From Sulfurovum sp. (GTDB taxonomy: Bacteria > Campylobacterota > Campylobacteria > Campylobacterales > Sulfurovaceae): DNA of 20,243 nt. The stretch lies in contig DQVY01000090.1 of NCBI GenBank assembly GCA_015661535.1, positions 1 through 20,243 on the forward strand, written 5' to 3'. Positions 1 through 6,888 of the stretch are shown one piece after another. How positions within the stretch are numbered: the first letter of the stretch is position 1; every line of letters starts with the position of its first letter. A model generated the notes under the pieces. That model worked only from the letters and a program-made list of their open reading frames with translations. It searched no databases and was not told the origin of the DNA. Position numbers and translations under genes: made by a program.

Positions 1-1039
1 CAAAAAGACCAGACTCATCAAGGTAGATGACTTACCGCACATGACAAAGATAGAACGAGAGATCAACCTTATGCCTTTTGTCCCTTCACGTTATGCCGAT
101 AAAAGACACCGCTGTGATGAGATAGTCCACATTCAGGCACATGGGCTCATTAAGCGTATGTCGCATGCCAAGATTCAAAAGGCAGTCATAGGTATAAGCG
201 GTGGCTTAGACTCTACCCTGGCCCTGCTCTCCACACATAAAGCCTATGAGATGATGGACTGGGATGTGACAGATATCATTGCTGTTACCATGCCTGGGTT
301 TGGCACAACCATACGCACGAAGTCAAATGCAGTGAAACTTTGCGAGGCTTTGGGTGTGACACTTAAAACAGTGGACATCACAGAGATTTCACTCAAAGAG
401 TTTGAAGCCATAGACCATGACAAAGAAGAGCTTTCTGTGACGTATGAAAATGTCCAGGCTCGCGCGAGAACTTCCATACTTATGAATATGGCAAACAAAG
501 AAGGCGGACTGGTTATCGGTACGGGGGATCTTAGCGAAATAGCCTTGGGCTGGAGCACTTACAATGGTGACCATATGAGTATGTATGCACTGAACTCCGG
601 CATCCCTAAAACACTCATACAGTATGTGATCGGCTATTATAGATCTAACGATAAAATTGCAGCTATTATTGATGATATATTGGCAACCCCTATAAGCCCG
701 GAATTACTGCCTCATGAAGGTGATGAGATCGTGCAGGAGACAGAAAAAATTGTTGGGCCTTATGAACTGCATGACTTCTTTTTATACCACTTCATCAAGT
801 ACGGGGCAAAGCCAGTTAAAATCTTACACTTAGCTTCCATGGCGTTTGATACTAAATACGATGAAGAAACCATAAAGTCATGGTTAAAGCTATTTCTTCG
901 CCGTTTTTTCACCCAGCAGTTCAAACGTTCCTGTATGCCGGACGGTCCAAAAGTAGGAACGATCTCTTTGAGTCCAAGGGCAGATTGGAAGATGGCTTCT
1001 GATGTGGATTTTGAGATTTGGTTGAAAGAGTTAGATTAA
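1..1039 (+). CDS. nadE: Glutamine-dependent NAD(+) synthetase, 3' part (5' end outside window)
   Basis: It makes NAD from deamido-NAD, ATP and ammonia, the last step of NAD synthesis, in the cytoplasm. The synthetase domain is clear: the pyrophosphate-binding loop SGGLDST, then YENVQARAR, GTGDLSEIALGW and NGDHMSMY. The frame is open without a stop back to base 2 (first full codon) and encodes KKTRLIKVDDLPHM before the ATG at 41. This ATG is therefore probably internal. The stretch NLMPFVPS followed by a helix rich in Arg and Ile/Gln is the linker region seen in the large two-domain enzymes (about 550-700 residues), which carry an N-terminal CN-hydrolase glutaminase domain. That domain would lie upstream of the window. 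About 345 residues are visible, ending at TAA 1037-1039. If the ATG at 41 were used instead, the protein would be an ammonia-dependent form of 332 residues. No Shine-Dalgarno sequence precedes 41, which argues against this. Confidence 0.9.
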   Translation, partial: KKTRLIKVDDLPHMTKIEREINLMPFVPSRYADKRHRCDEIVHIQAHGLIKRMSHAKIQKAVIGISGGLDSTLALLSTHKAYEMMDWDVTDIIAVTMPGFGTTIRTKSNAVKLCEALGVTLKTVDITEISLKEFEAIDHDKEELSVTYENVQARARTSILMNMANKEGGLVIGTGDLSEIALGWSTYNGDHMSMYALNSGIPKTLIQYVIGYYRSNDKIAAIIDDILATPISPELLPHEGDEIVQETEKIVGPYELHDFFLYHFIKYGAKPVKILHLASMAFDTKYDEETIKSWLKLFLRRFFTQQFKRSCMPDGPKVGTISLSPRADWKMASDVDFEIWLKELD

Positions 1040-1112
1040 CCTATACCAAAACTAATACAAAATATATTAGAATGCGATAAATAAATACTTACATAACATT
1101 AAAGGAAATAAA

Positions 1113-1418
1113 ATGGCAATAATTGATTTAAAAAAAGAACATACACTTTTTGATGAGGCAAACCCTGAGTCCAGTATAAACTACCAAGGACACGGAGATG
1201 CATTTCTTAAAAAAGATTTGACTGAAGGGTTACAATACTGTGATGACTTGGAAAGAGAAGATGCCGAGGCATTGTTTAACAATGCAGATGAGTATTATTT
1301 TGGTGTAGCGTCTCTAGACTGGAAATATACATCAGCACTTCCAATGGGTAAAGGTAAACAAGCAATGTGGTTTGCCAAATATTGGAAAAATGGTTACTAC
1401 GAAGCACCGTACGAATAG
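1113..1418 (+). CDS. Unrecognised small protein, 101 aa
   Basis: I do not recognise this family. The start is well supported: AAGGA at 1102-1106 lies six bases before the ATG. The product is acidic and soluble, with no signal peptide or membrane segment and a single Cys. Its C-terminal third is rich in Tyr and Trp (FGVASLDWKYTS, AMWFAKYWKNGYYEAPYE), which suggests a compact aromatic fold or a binding surface. It stands alone: 73 bases separate it from nadE and 145 bases from the next gene, and a weak hairpin follows it at 1432-1447. Intact reading frame, good ribosome binding site and bacterial amino acid composition make it a likely real gene. Function unknown. Confidence 0.75.
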   Translation: MAIIDLKKEHTLFDEANPESSINYQGHGDAFLKKDLTEGLQYCDDLEREDAEALFNNADEYYFGVASLDWKYTSALPMGKGKQAMWFAKYWKNGYYEAPYE

Positions 1419-1431
1419 TAGGACAATCTTA

Positions 1432-1447
1432 CCACTCTCTTGAGTGG
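1432..1447 (+). terminator. Hairpin after the 101-aa gene, weak terminator candidate
   Basis: CCACTC (1432-1437) and GAGTGG (1442-1447) form a six-base perfect stem around the loop TCTT, 13 bases after the stop codon. The following bases (AAGTTTATAT) hold only a short T run, so efficient termination is doubtful. Confidence 0.4.
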
Positions 1448-1452
1448 AAGTT

Positions 1453-1471
1453 TATATACGCTTAGTATATA
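1453..1471. repeat. Inverted repeat TATATAC-GCTTA-GTATATA
   Basis: Seven-base arms at 1453-1459 and 1465-1471 are perfect complements around a five-base centre. It lies between the unknown 101-aa gene and the DUF502 gene. It could be an operator or a weak hairpin; AT-rich sequence makes chance formation fairly likely. Confidence 0.4.
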
Positions 1472-1510
1472 GGCTACTTGAAACATCTTTTTTCTCCCCA
1501 TACCTTCAAA

Positions 1511-1535
1511 AGCCGGTATAGTGTACTATATGGCT
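1511..1535. repeat. Interrupted inverted repeat ahead of the DUF502 gene
   Basis: AGCC (1511-1514) and TATAG (1517-1521) pair with CTATA (1526-1530) and GGCT (1532-1535). The loop is TGTA, with a bulge of GG opposite T. It lies 29 bases before the DUF502 start codon, so it would sit in or next to the promoter. It may be a protein binding site or an mRNA hairpin. Confidence 0.4.
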
Positions 1536-1563
1536 ATGACTCTACTAACTTAAGGAAACTTCA

Positions 1564-2217
1564 ATGGGAACAAGACCAATTAAACATTTTATTAAAATTA
1601 TTTTGCAAGGTCTCTTTTGGCTGCTTCCCATTGTTGCTATACTTATCATACTTTCCTGGCTCTATGGAAAGATCACTATGCTCGTAGGATGGGTCTTTAG
1701 GTTTATTGGGTTTGAACCGCATACGCATCAATTTATGTGGGGCTTGTTCGTCATCTTCATTTTTCTTCTTATACTTTATGTATTGGGATGGTTGGTTAAA
1801 ACAAGACTGGCCGATATGCTTGAGTATATTTTTTGTAAAATACCCGGATACAATACTATTAAAGGACTTGTGGGGATCTTTAACTCTTCAAAAGAGGGAA
1901 AGAACCAGGTACTGGTCGTGGCCATTAAAGGTTTTGCAACGCAGGGCTACAATATAGGGCTCATGTATTCACAAAAAGAGAGTATTATCAAAGACCATTA
2001 CACTGTTACCCTCTCTATGTCCCCTATACCCAATGGAGGATTTATGTTTGAAGTACACAAAGACAATATATTTGTCATAGAAAATGCCACCTTCGATAAT
2101 AATTTACAGTACCTTCTTTCTATGGGAGTCAAAAGTTTGGCAGAAATTTTACACACAGAATCCAAAGAAATTGAAGCATTAATGCCTCTTGAAGCGTGGT
2201 TGTCAGAGCATAAATAG
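1564..2217 (+). CDS. DUF502 family inner-membrane protein
   Basis: This is a 217-residue protein of the DUF502 family, which is widespread in bacteria (and in plants) and has no settled biochemical role. Two membrane segments are visible, at residues about 14-35 and 57-78. They are followed by the family hallmark around residues 85-106 (a charged turn, then IPGYNTIKGLVGIF) and a soluble beta-rich C-terminal half. The ribosome binding site AAGGAA at 1552-1557 fixes the start at 1564. The gene appears to be transcribed alone, with several inverted repeats upstream and the csp promoter downstream. Family assignment rests on the two-helix layout and the IP motif, and is fairly sure; function is not known. 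Confidence 0.8.
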   Translation: MGTRPIKHFIKIILQGLFWLLPIVAILIILSWLYGKITMLVGWVFRFIGFEPHTHQFMWGLFVIFIFLLILYVLGWLVKTRLADMLEYIFCKIPGYNTIKGLVGIFNSSKEGKNQVLVVAIKGFATQGYNIGLMYSQKESIIKDHYTVTLSMSPIPNGGFMFEVHKDNIFVIENATFDNNLQYLLSMGVKSLAEILHTESKEIEALMPLEAWLSEHK

Positions 2218-2271
2218 TATATATTTATATTATTTTATTTAATATATAAGGTGAACCCCAAGAAAATAAGC

Positions 2272-2277
2272 TATAAT
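2272..2277 (+). promoter_or_regulatory. -10 box (TATAAT) of the cold-shock gene
   Basis: A perfect TATAAT is preceded by a very AT-rich stretch (2218-2265), as is usual for Campylobacterota sigma70 promoters, which lack a strong -35. Transcription would begin near 2284, leaving a leader of about 125 bases before the csp start codon. Confidence 0.65.
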
Positions 2278-2283
2278 TTATGC

Positions 2284-2408
2284 GATGAAAGATGAGTTTC
2301 GAGTTCATCTATCGTGTGTTAAGTGTTATTGCTAGACCCCGAAAGACTCTCTCTGATTTGGATTCCACTTAAATTTTAAGTGAAAATTATTACCCAAAGG
2401 TACAAAAA
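2284..2408 (+). promoter_or_regulatory. Long structured 5' leader of the cold-shock gene
   Basis: The leader is about 125 bases long, while the other promoters visible in this window give leaders of roughly 20-50 bases. Two hairpins are visible. AGATGA (2290-2295) pairs with TCATCT (2305-2310). CACTTAA (2366-2372) pairs with TTAAGTG (2376-2382) and ends 14 bases before the ribosome binding site AAGG (2397-2400). Long 5' leaders that refold at low temperature are known for enterobacterial cspA. A similar role here is inference. Confidence 0.5.
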
Positions 2409-2627
2409 ATGGCAACATTAGTAAACGGAACTGTTAAATGGTTCAACGATGAAAAAGGTTATGGATTTATTCAACAAGAGAATGGTGGAGACGATGTATT
2501 CGTACATTTCCGTCAAGTTAACAACGACAACGGTGGACGTGTAACATTGGCTGAAGGTCAAGCAGTAACATTTGAAGTTGGTGAAGGTCAAAAAGGCCCA
2601 CAAGCTGAAAACGTAACACCACTTTAG
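2409..2627 (+). CDS. csp: Cold-shock domain protein (CspA type)
   Basis: This is a 72-residue single-domain cold-shock protein, the usual length for the family. It binds single-stranded RNA and DNA and melts mRNA structure in the cytoplasm. Both RNA-binding motifs are intact: RNP1 as KGYGFI (residues 16-21) and RNP2 as VFVHF (30-34), within the typical GTVKWFN start. The ribosome binding site AAGG at 2397-2400 supports the start. It is a single-gene unit with its own TATAAT promoter, a long leader and a strong terminator directly after the stop codon. It could be cold-induced or a constitutive paralogue; the sequence alone cannot tell which. Confidence 0.95.
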   Translation: MATLVNGTVKWFNDEKGYGFIQQENGGDDVFVHFRQVNNDNGGRVTLAEGQAVTFEVGEGQKGPQAENVTPL

Positions 2628-2656
2628 TAGTGGTTTTGCAGGCTTTTGCCTGCAAA
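2618..2656 (+). terminator. Tandem hairpins forming the csp terminator
   Basis: A first stem, ACCACT (2618-2623) with AGTGGT (2629-2634), spans the csp stop codon. A second, perfect nine-base stem, TTTGCAGGC (2635-2643) with GCCTGCAAA (2648-2656), has a TTTT loop and is followed by a pyrimidine-rich tract ending CCCTTTTT. This is a good intrinsic terminator for csp. Because the next gene converges on it, it may also limit read-through from the minus strand, although the T tail is on the plus side only. Confidence 0.8.
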
Positions 2657-2682
2657 CTCTCCCTTTTTAAACTCTCCTCTTT

Positions 2683-4110
2683 TTAATAATTCACTTTTAT
2701 ATCTTTATCATAAGATATCTCAAACAATACTTCTATTTTTTTCGTTTCATTTTTCGCTAAAGAAATCTTCATTTCTATTTTTCCATTGTCTATTATTTTA
2801 TAATTTATCTTTTTATCAGATTTTACTTCTAAAAGTTTTACTTTTATCTCATCGGTAATAGAAGTGGGTATACGTTCTACAACAGTAAGTGTTTTCACTT
2901 TATCTGACTTGTTGGTAAAAGTTAAAGTGAAGCCATCTTTTTTACGTGCAGTCCCACCAAAGATACCTGTTTCTCTTTCTCTTAAAACAATAGCTTCTCG
3001 TAATATCTTGATATCTTCGTCCACTTTGGTATAAATATCATATTTTTTATCTCTATACTCTCCTGATGCATTTTCATTGACCACTTTTGTACCAGACCTT
3101 ACTTTCCAGCTGTTGCTGTCTATTTGGTATTTAGGGGTAAAGGAGCAGATATGAAATGCTTCTGTTTTTGTGTAGGGATAAGCTTTCAGTTCACAGGAAA
3201 GTGCGCTTTTCCATCTTAAGACAGGAAGTTCAATGGCAACACCTGTAGAAGGCAAAGTGAGATTTTTTATTTTATATTCTCTGGCATCTTCATAGCTGGC
3301 TATGGGGCTGGGCATAGCCACTTCATCACTTTGCATAGAGAGCATGGGCATTGCCATCTCTTTTTGCATATATTTTTTTGACGTGTTCATTCTTTTTCTT
3401 GGTACTGGCGGTGTATATTTACGTACTAGCCATGGAGAAAAATGTGTAGGGTAAACATGTTGACTGGCAGAACGGTAATAGAACATCGCAGTCTCCGCTT
3501 CAATATCGATACCAGAACGGTTTAGGATCGAAAGATATTGTGTGACTGAGATCTCTTTTTTATCTTGAATATCTGCCTCATATCTTGTAGAAAAAGTAAC
3601 ATAGCCATAAGGAATAATAAGCTCAAGTTCTTCTTTACATAAAGTGCTTGTCTCACTTGCCTGTGCTGCTGTTGCCTGTTTATTGAACTTTTTTTGTTTT
3701 ATGGCTATCTCTTCTTGAAGTAACTTTTTTTCTCGTAAAAGTCTTGACTGCTCTGTACCGATCTGCTGTGCAGACAGTATAGATAATGCAGCATCAAAAG
3801 TTGTTGGTTGCGGCAGCGAGATCAGTTGTTCCAAGACTTTTTGTGTTGATACAATCTCTTGTACTTTGTATTCACCACTTCGTACGGAAGTGAGTAGTTT
3901 ACAAAGTCGTTCCTCTTGCGGACAGGTACTTATCGTCATAAGTGCCAGAGGAGAACCTTCACACTTTGCCTGAACGCGTTTAGCAAAACCAATGAAATTG
4001 CTGTCTTGTACATAACGGTAAAATGTTTTATCTTGATAGACATCGAGGGTAGAAGCGTGAGAAACATTTGCACTGAGAAGCAGTGCAATTAGAGAGGTGG
4101 AAAGTTTCAT
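2683..4110 (-). CDS. Periplasmic DUF4139 domain protein
   Basis: This 475-residue exported protein belongs to the DUF4139 (mucoidy inhibitor-like) group, whose function is poorly known. A signal peptide is visible at residues 1-19 (hydrophobic core LIALLLSANV, then SHAS). A charged stretch at about 120-150 looks like a short coiled coil. The beta-rich DUF4139 part runs from about 160 to the end. It includes the conserved run of RETGIFGG followed by TLTFTN and the RIPTS-x-x-IKVKLLE segment. Residues 241-266 are unusually rich in Met (seven in 26). The ribosome binding site AAAGGA lies ahead of the ATG at 4110, and an extended -10 box lies at 4139-4144. A cytochrome c gene ends 43 bases upstream on the same strand. 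Confidence 0.8.
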   Translation of the reverse strand: MKLSTSLIALLLSANVSHASTLDVYQDKTFYRYVQDSNFIGFAKRVQAKCEGSPLALMTISTCPQEERLCKLLTSVRSGEYKVQEIVSTQKVLEQLISLPQPTTFDAALSILSAQQIGTEQSRLLREKKLLQEEIAIKQKKFNKQATAAQASETSTLCKEELELIIPYGYVTFSTRYEADIQDKKEISVTQYLSILNRSGIDIEAETAMFYYRSASQHVYPTHFSPWLVRKYTPPVPRKRMNTSKKYMQKEMAMPMLSMQSDEVAMPSPIASYEDAREYKIKNLTLPSTGVAIELPVLRWKSALSCELKAYPYTKTEAFHICSFTPKYQIDSNSWKVRSGTKVVNENASGEYRDKKYDIYTKVDEDIKILREAIVLRERETGIFGGTARKKDGFTLTFTNKSDKVKTLTVVERIPTSITDEIKVKLLEVKSDKKINYKIIDNGKIEMKISLAKNETKKIEVLFEISYDKDIKVNY

Positions 4111-4138
4111 AATAGTATCCTTTGAGGTATTGAATATT

Positions 4139-4144
4139 ATTATA
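4139..4144 (-). promoter_or_regulatory. Extended -10 box of the DUF4139 gene
   Basis: On the minus strand the sequence reads TGT-TATAAT, a perfect extended -10 element (TGnTATAAT). It lies 28 bases before the start codon and gives a leader of about 20 bases. The DUF4139 gene therefore probably has its own promoter even though the cytochrome gene is just upstream. Confidence 0.6.
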
Positions 4145-4153
4145 ACAGATTAT

Positions 4154-4525
4154 TTAGCGTGTTCTATTATCTTCGTCACATTCCAGGAGATAATTTTGGT
4201 TTTTGATTTTGAGGTAATTATAGATGGCTTTGACCTCTTCGTCTGTGAGGTAGTAGCGAGGCATGATTTTGTGGTAACTGTTGACAGCAGTGATCATCTC
4301 GGCAAGCGTTTTTTGGCGTATATCTGCACCTTTTAAAAGTTGTTTACCATGGATATCCCGGTATTCAACAATCGTTTTTCCCTGACCGCTCTCTCCATGA
4401 CATTGAGAACAACTTACACCACGCGGATTGGCAAAAAGCATCTCTCCATACTCATAGTCAGAAATAAAATCTTCACTACCCCATACTATAAGAGGTAAAA
4501 ATACCCATAAATGTTTCATACCCAT
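4154..4525 (-). CDS. Small mono-haem c-type cytochrome, periplasmic
   Basis: This is a class I cytochrome c electron carrier of 123 residues. The haem site is CSQCH (Cys39, Cys42, His43). The sixth ligand is probably Met88 in KIMPRY, followed by the usual C-terminal helix LTDEEVKAIYNYL. The N-terminus (MKHLWVFLPLIVWGS) is a signal peptide or anchor, consistent with haem attachment in the periplasm. The frame is open further, to 4597, but that start would overlap the folD start and promoter. I chose the ATG at 4525 because AAGG lies five bases ahead of it; the ATG at 4519 is the alternative. An extra Cys116 near the C-terminus is unusual. The redox partner is unknown, and the DUF4139 gene follows on the same strand. 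Confidence 0.85.
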   Translation of the reverse strand: MGMKHLWVFLPLIVWGSEDFISDYEYGEMLFANPRGVSCSQCHGESGQGKTIVEYRDIHGKQLLKGADIRQKTLAEMITAVNSYHKIMPRYYLTDEEVKAIYNYLKIKNQNYLLECDEDNRTR

Positions 4526-4560
4526 ACCAACCTTATCCCCGATGCCTAAACTATTTTTGA

Positions 4561-4566
4561 TATAAT
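4561..4566 (+). promoter_or_regulatory. -10 box (TATAAT) of the folD operon
   Basis: A perfect TATAAT follows a T-rich run (CTATTTTTGA) and lies 25 bases before the folD start codon, giving a leader of about 20 bases. It is the likely promoter for the run folD-lepB-rpiB-apt-phosphoesterase. Confidence 0.7.
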
Positions 4567-4591
4567 ACCTTAAAAAATATAAGGGCATTCT

Positions 4592-5437
4592 ATGCAACTC
4601 ATCGATGGTAAATCTTTAGCCAATAAAGTACAAGCTTCTGTTACGTCCCAGGTTGAACAACTTAAACAGGAAAAAAACATTGTTCCAGGACTGGCAGTCA
4701 TACTTATTGGTGATGATCCTGCAAGTCATGCTTATGTTAAAATGAAGGCAAAAGCCTGTGAAAAGGTAGGGTTTTACTCTATTACACACAATATGCCCGA
4801 TACTATTTCTCAAGATGAGATCATCGCAACCATTGAAATGATGAACAACAACCCTCGTATAGATGGCATCTTGGTACAACTCCCTCTTCCTAAACATGTG
4901 GATACAGACAAGATCCTTGAGGTCATTGACCCTAAAAAAGATGTAGATGGTTTCCATGCCTACAATGTGGGAAGACTTGTGACAAACCTTGACTCTTTTG
5001 TGGCCTGTACACCACTAGGTGTCATGAAAATGTTTGAAGAGTATAACATAGAGCTTGAGGGGAAAGATGTCTGTGTGGTGGGTGCCTCCAACATTGTGGG
5101 TAAACCAATGGCCTCCCTGCTTCTCAATGCCAACGCTACGGTTACTGTGACACATATATTTACAAAAGACCTCAAGGCGCATACTTCTCAGGCAGACATT
5201 GTTGTCGTAGGTGTAGGTGTACCAGGACTCATTAAAGAAGATATGGTCAAAGATGGGGCTATTGTCATAGACATTGGTATAAACCGTTTAGAGGATGGCT
5301 CTCTTGTAGGTGATGTAGATTTTAAAAATGTGAGTCCCAAGTGTTCATACATTACACCTGTACCCGGTGGTGTAGGCCCCATGACCATCGCAATGCTTTT
5401 AAGCAATACCGTCAAAGCGGCAAAAGGAAGAATATAG
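4592..5437 (+). CDS. folD: Bifunctional methylenetetrahydrofolate dehydrogenase / cyclohydrolase
   Basis: It interconverts methylene-, methenyl- and 10-formyl-tetrahydrofolate with NADP, supplying one-carbon units for purines, fMet and other products. The length of 281 residues is standard. Catalytic residues are visible: Tyr48 and Lys52 in AYVKMKAK, then VQLPLP (95-100), the DGF signature (119-121), the nucleotide-binding GASNIVGKP (164-172) and the C-terminal PVPGGVGPMT. The ribosome binding site AAGG (4581-4584) fixes the start at 4592. It is the first gene of a tight run. Its TAG stop overlaps the GTG start of lepB by one base, which suggests translational coupling. Confidence 0.97.
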   Translation: MQLIDGKSLANKVQASVTSQVEQLKQEKNIVPGLAVILIGDDPASHAYVKMKAKACEKVGFYSITHNMPDTISQDEIIATIEMMNNNPRIDGILVQLPLPKHVDTDKILEVIDPKKDVDGFHAYNVGRLVTNLDSFVACTPLGVMKMFEEYNIELEGKDVCVVGASNIVGKPMASLLLNANATVTVTHIFTKDLKAHTSQADIVVVGVGVPGLIKEDMVKDGAIVIDIGINRLEDGSLVGDVDFKNVSPKCSYITPVPGGVGPMTIAMLLSNTVKAAKGRI

Positions 5438-6408
5438 TGACAAAATTTTTAAAGGCCTTAGGCCGTTTTTCGAGTTCATGGACAGGTACGATCATTATCG
5501 TATTATTTTTAATATTTTTTGTAGCACAATCTTTTGTTATTCCAAGTGGATCTATGAAACGAACACAGCTCATAGGAGATTTCCTTTTTGCTAAGAAGTT
5601 CTCTTATGGTATCCCTACCCCTCATCTCCCATGGTTGGAGATCCCTATTTTGCCTGACTTTAACAACAATGGCCACCTTATAGAAGGTCCCAGACCGAAA
5701 AGAGAAGACATCGTCATCTTCCGTTACCCTAAAAATAACAAAATTCATTATGTCAAACGTTGTGTCGCAGTTGGCGGTGATGAACTTTTGTATGCCAATG
5801 AAAAACTGCTTATACACTTTCACGAAGGTGAAGGGTATATGAGAGAAAACTACCCGGCTGAAAAACTTAGAACACTTAGAGGAAAACTCTGGGTAGAAAA
5901 CCCTTATATGGACAAATACCCGGGTATCCAATATGCCCCAGAAGGTACCGATATTTTCCAGGGACTTCTTCGTTATTATGCCTATAACAAAGAGATAGAT
6001 ATGATGCCCGTTTATGTAGACGGCTTAGATGTCCCAGCCTATAAAGTAAGAGAAAAGAAGATCAATGCACTCTACTCAAAAGTGGAAGAAGATCATTTCT
6101 ATATGATAGGTGATAACCGTGACAACTCCAATGACAGCCGTTTTTGGGGTTCTGTACCATACAAACTCATTGTCGGAAAACCTTGGTTGATCTATATGAG
6201 TTTGGAACATCGTTCTTATGATTCTGTTCTTAATGGAGATGCTTATGGAAATGGTAAAGATAATGCACATTTAAAGCGTTTATGCGGCGATCTAGATATC
6301 GATAGTAAAGCATGTGAGGCATTATGGAATAAACAACGTTACACTGTACGTTGGGGACGCGTAGGAAGACGCATTGAGTCTATCCAATTAGAAGAACCTA
6401 TAGAATAA
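5437..6408 (+). CDS. lepB: Signal peptidase I
   Basis: This membrane serine/lysine protease removes signal peptides from Sec- and Tat-exported proteins. One N-terminal membrane helix (residues about 17-32) precedes the catalytic box SGSM, with Ser39 as nucleophile. Lys107 in YVKRCVAVGGD is the general base, and the conserved box GDNRDNSNDSRFWG follows near residue 225. The product is 323 residues long. The frame extends upstream to an ATG at 5341, but that start would lie inside folD and has no ribosome binding site. The GTG at 5437 has AAAGGAAG seven bases ahead and overlaps the folD stop, so I take it as the start. The long insert between the Ser and Lys boxes and the Ser/Thr boxes resembles other Gram-negative LepB enzymes. 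Confidence 0.95.
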   Translation: MTKFLKALGRFSSSWTGTIIIVLFLIFFVAQSFVIPSGSMKRTQLIGDFLFAKKFSYGIPTPHLPWLEIPILPDFNNNGHLIEGPRPKREDIVIFRYPKNNKIHYVKRCVAVGGDELLYANEKLLIHFHEGEGYMRENYPAEKLRTLRGKLWVENPYMDKYPGIQYAPEGTDIFQGLLRYYAYNKEIDMMPVYVDGLDVPAYKVREKKINALYSKVEEDHFYMIGDNRDNSNDSRFWGSVPYKLIVGKPWLIYMSLEHRSYDSVLNGDAYGNGKDNAHLKRLCGDLDIDSKACEALWNKQRYTVRWGRVGRRIESIQLEEPIE

Positions 6409-6420
6409 GGAAATAATACT

Positions 6421-6882
6421 ATGTCAATGAAGAAAAAATTTTATATCGCAACAGACCATGCAGGGTATGCACTGAAAGCCTATGTGAAAGACTTTGTTTT
6501 AGAACTGGGTCATGAGATCGTTGATCTTGGACCTGACTCTGCTGACCGTGTTGATTATCCGGATTTTGCTAAAAAATGTGCAGAAGCAGTCTTGGCAGAG
6601 GAAGGAAGCTTTGGCATACTCATTTGTGGTACAGGCATAGGTATCTCAATGGCAGCAAACAAAGTGCCAGGCATTAGAGCAGCACTCTGTCATGACCACT
6701 ACACAGCAAAACTGACCAGACAGCATAACGATGCCAATATCCTCTGTTTTGGTGAACGCGTGGTAGGCAAAGGTGTCATAGAAGACATGATAGAAGCCTT
6801 TGCCTCTACAGAGTTTGAAGGTGGCAGACACGCAGGACGCGTGGCGAAGATAGAAGGCTGTGCATTTGGAGCTGATATCTAA
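6421..6882 (+). CDS. rpiB: Ribose-5-phosphate isomerase B
   Basis: It interconverts ribose 5-phosphate and ribulose 5-phosphate in the pentose phosphate pathway. The 153-residue length and the motifs fit the RpiB/LacAB fold. These are TDHAG (Asp12, His13), the active-site Cys69 in GILICGTGIGIS, and HDHYTAKLTRQHNDAN with phosphate-binding His and Arg. The start at 6421 is preceded by AAGGAA with ten bases between; an in-frame ATG two codons later would be too far from it. It lies 12 bases after lepB. The supply of ribose phosphate upstream of PRPP fits its neighbour apt, which uses PRPP; this link is inference. Confidence 0.95.
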   Translation: MSMKKKFYIATDHAGYALKAYVKDFVLELGHEIVDLGPDSADRVDYPDFAKKCAEAVLAEEGSFGILICGTGIGISMAANKVPGIRAALCHDHYTAKLTRQHNDANILCFGERVVGKGVIEDMIEAFASTEFEGGRHAGRVAKIEGCAFGADI

Positions 6883-6888
6883 TGCACT

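Noticed and set aside
2284..2408. A tRNA or small RNA gene in the csp leader
   Set aside because: No cloverleaf, T-loop sequence or CCA end is seen. The stretch lies between the csp promoter and its ribosome binding site, so a leader is the simpler reading.
4526..4597. Longer start for the cytochrome c gene at 4597
   Set aside because: It would overlap the folD start codon and its promoter and place about 24 residues ahead of an intact signal peptide. The ATG at 4525 has a well-placed AAGG.
5341..5436. Upstream ATG of lepB at 5341
   Set aside because: It lies inside folD, encodes residues unlike any LepB N-terminus, and has no ribosome binding site. GTG 5437 has AAAGGAAG ahead.
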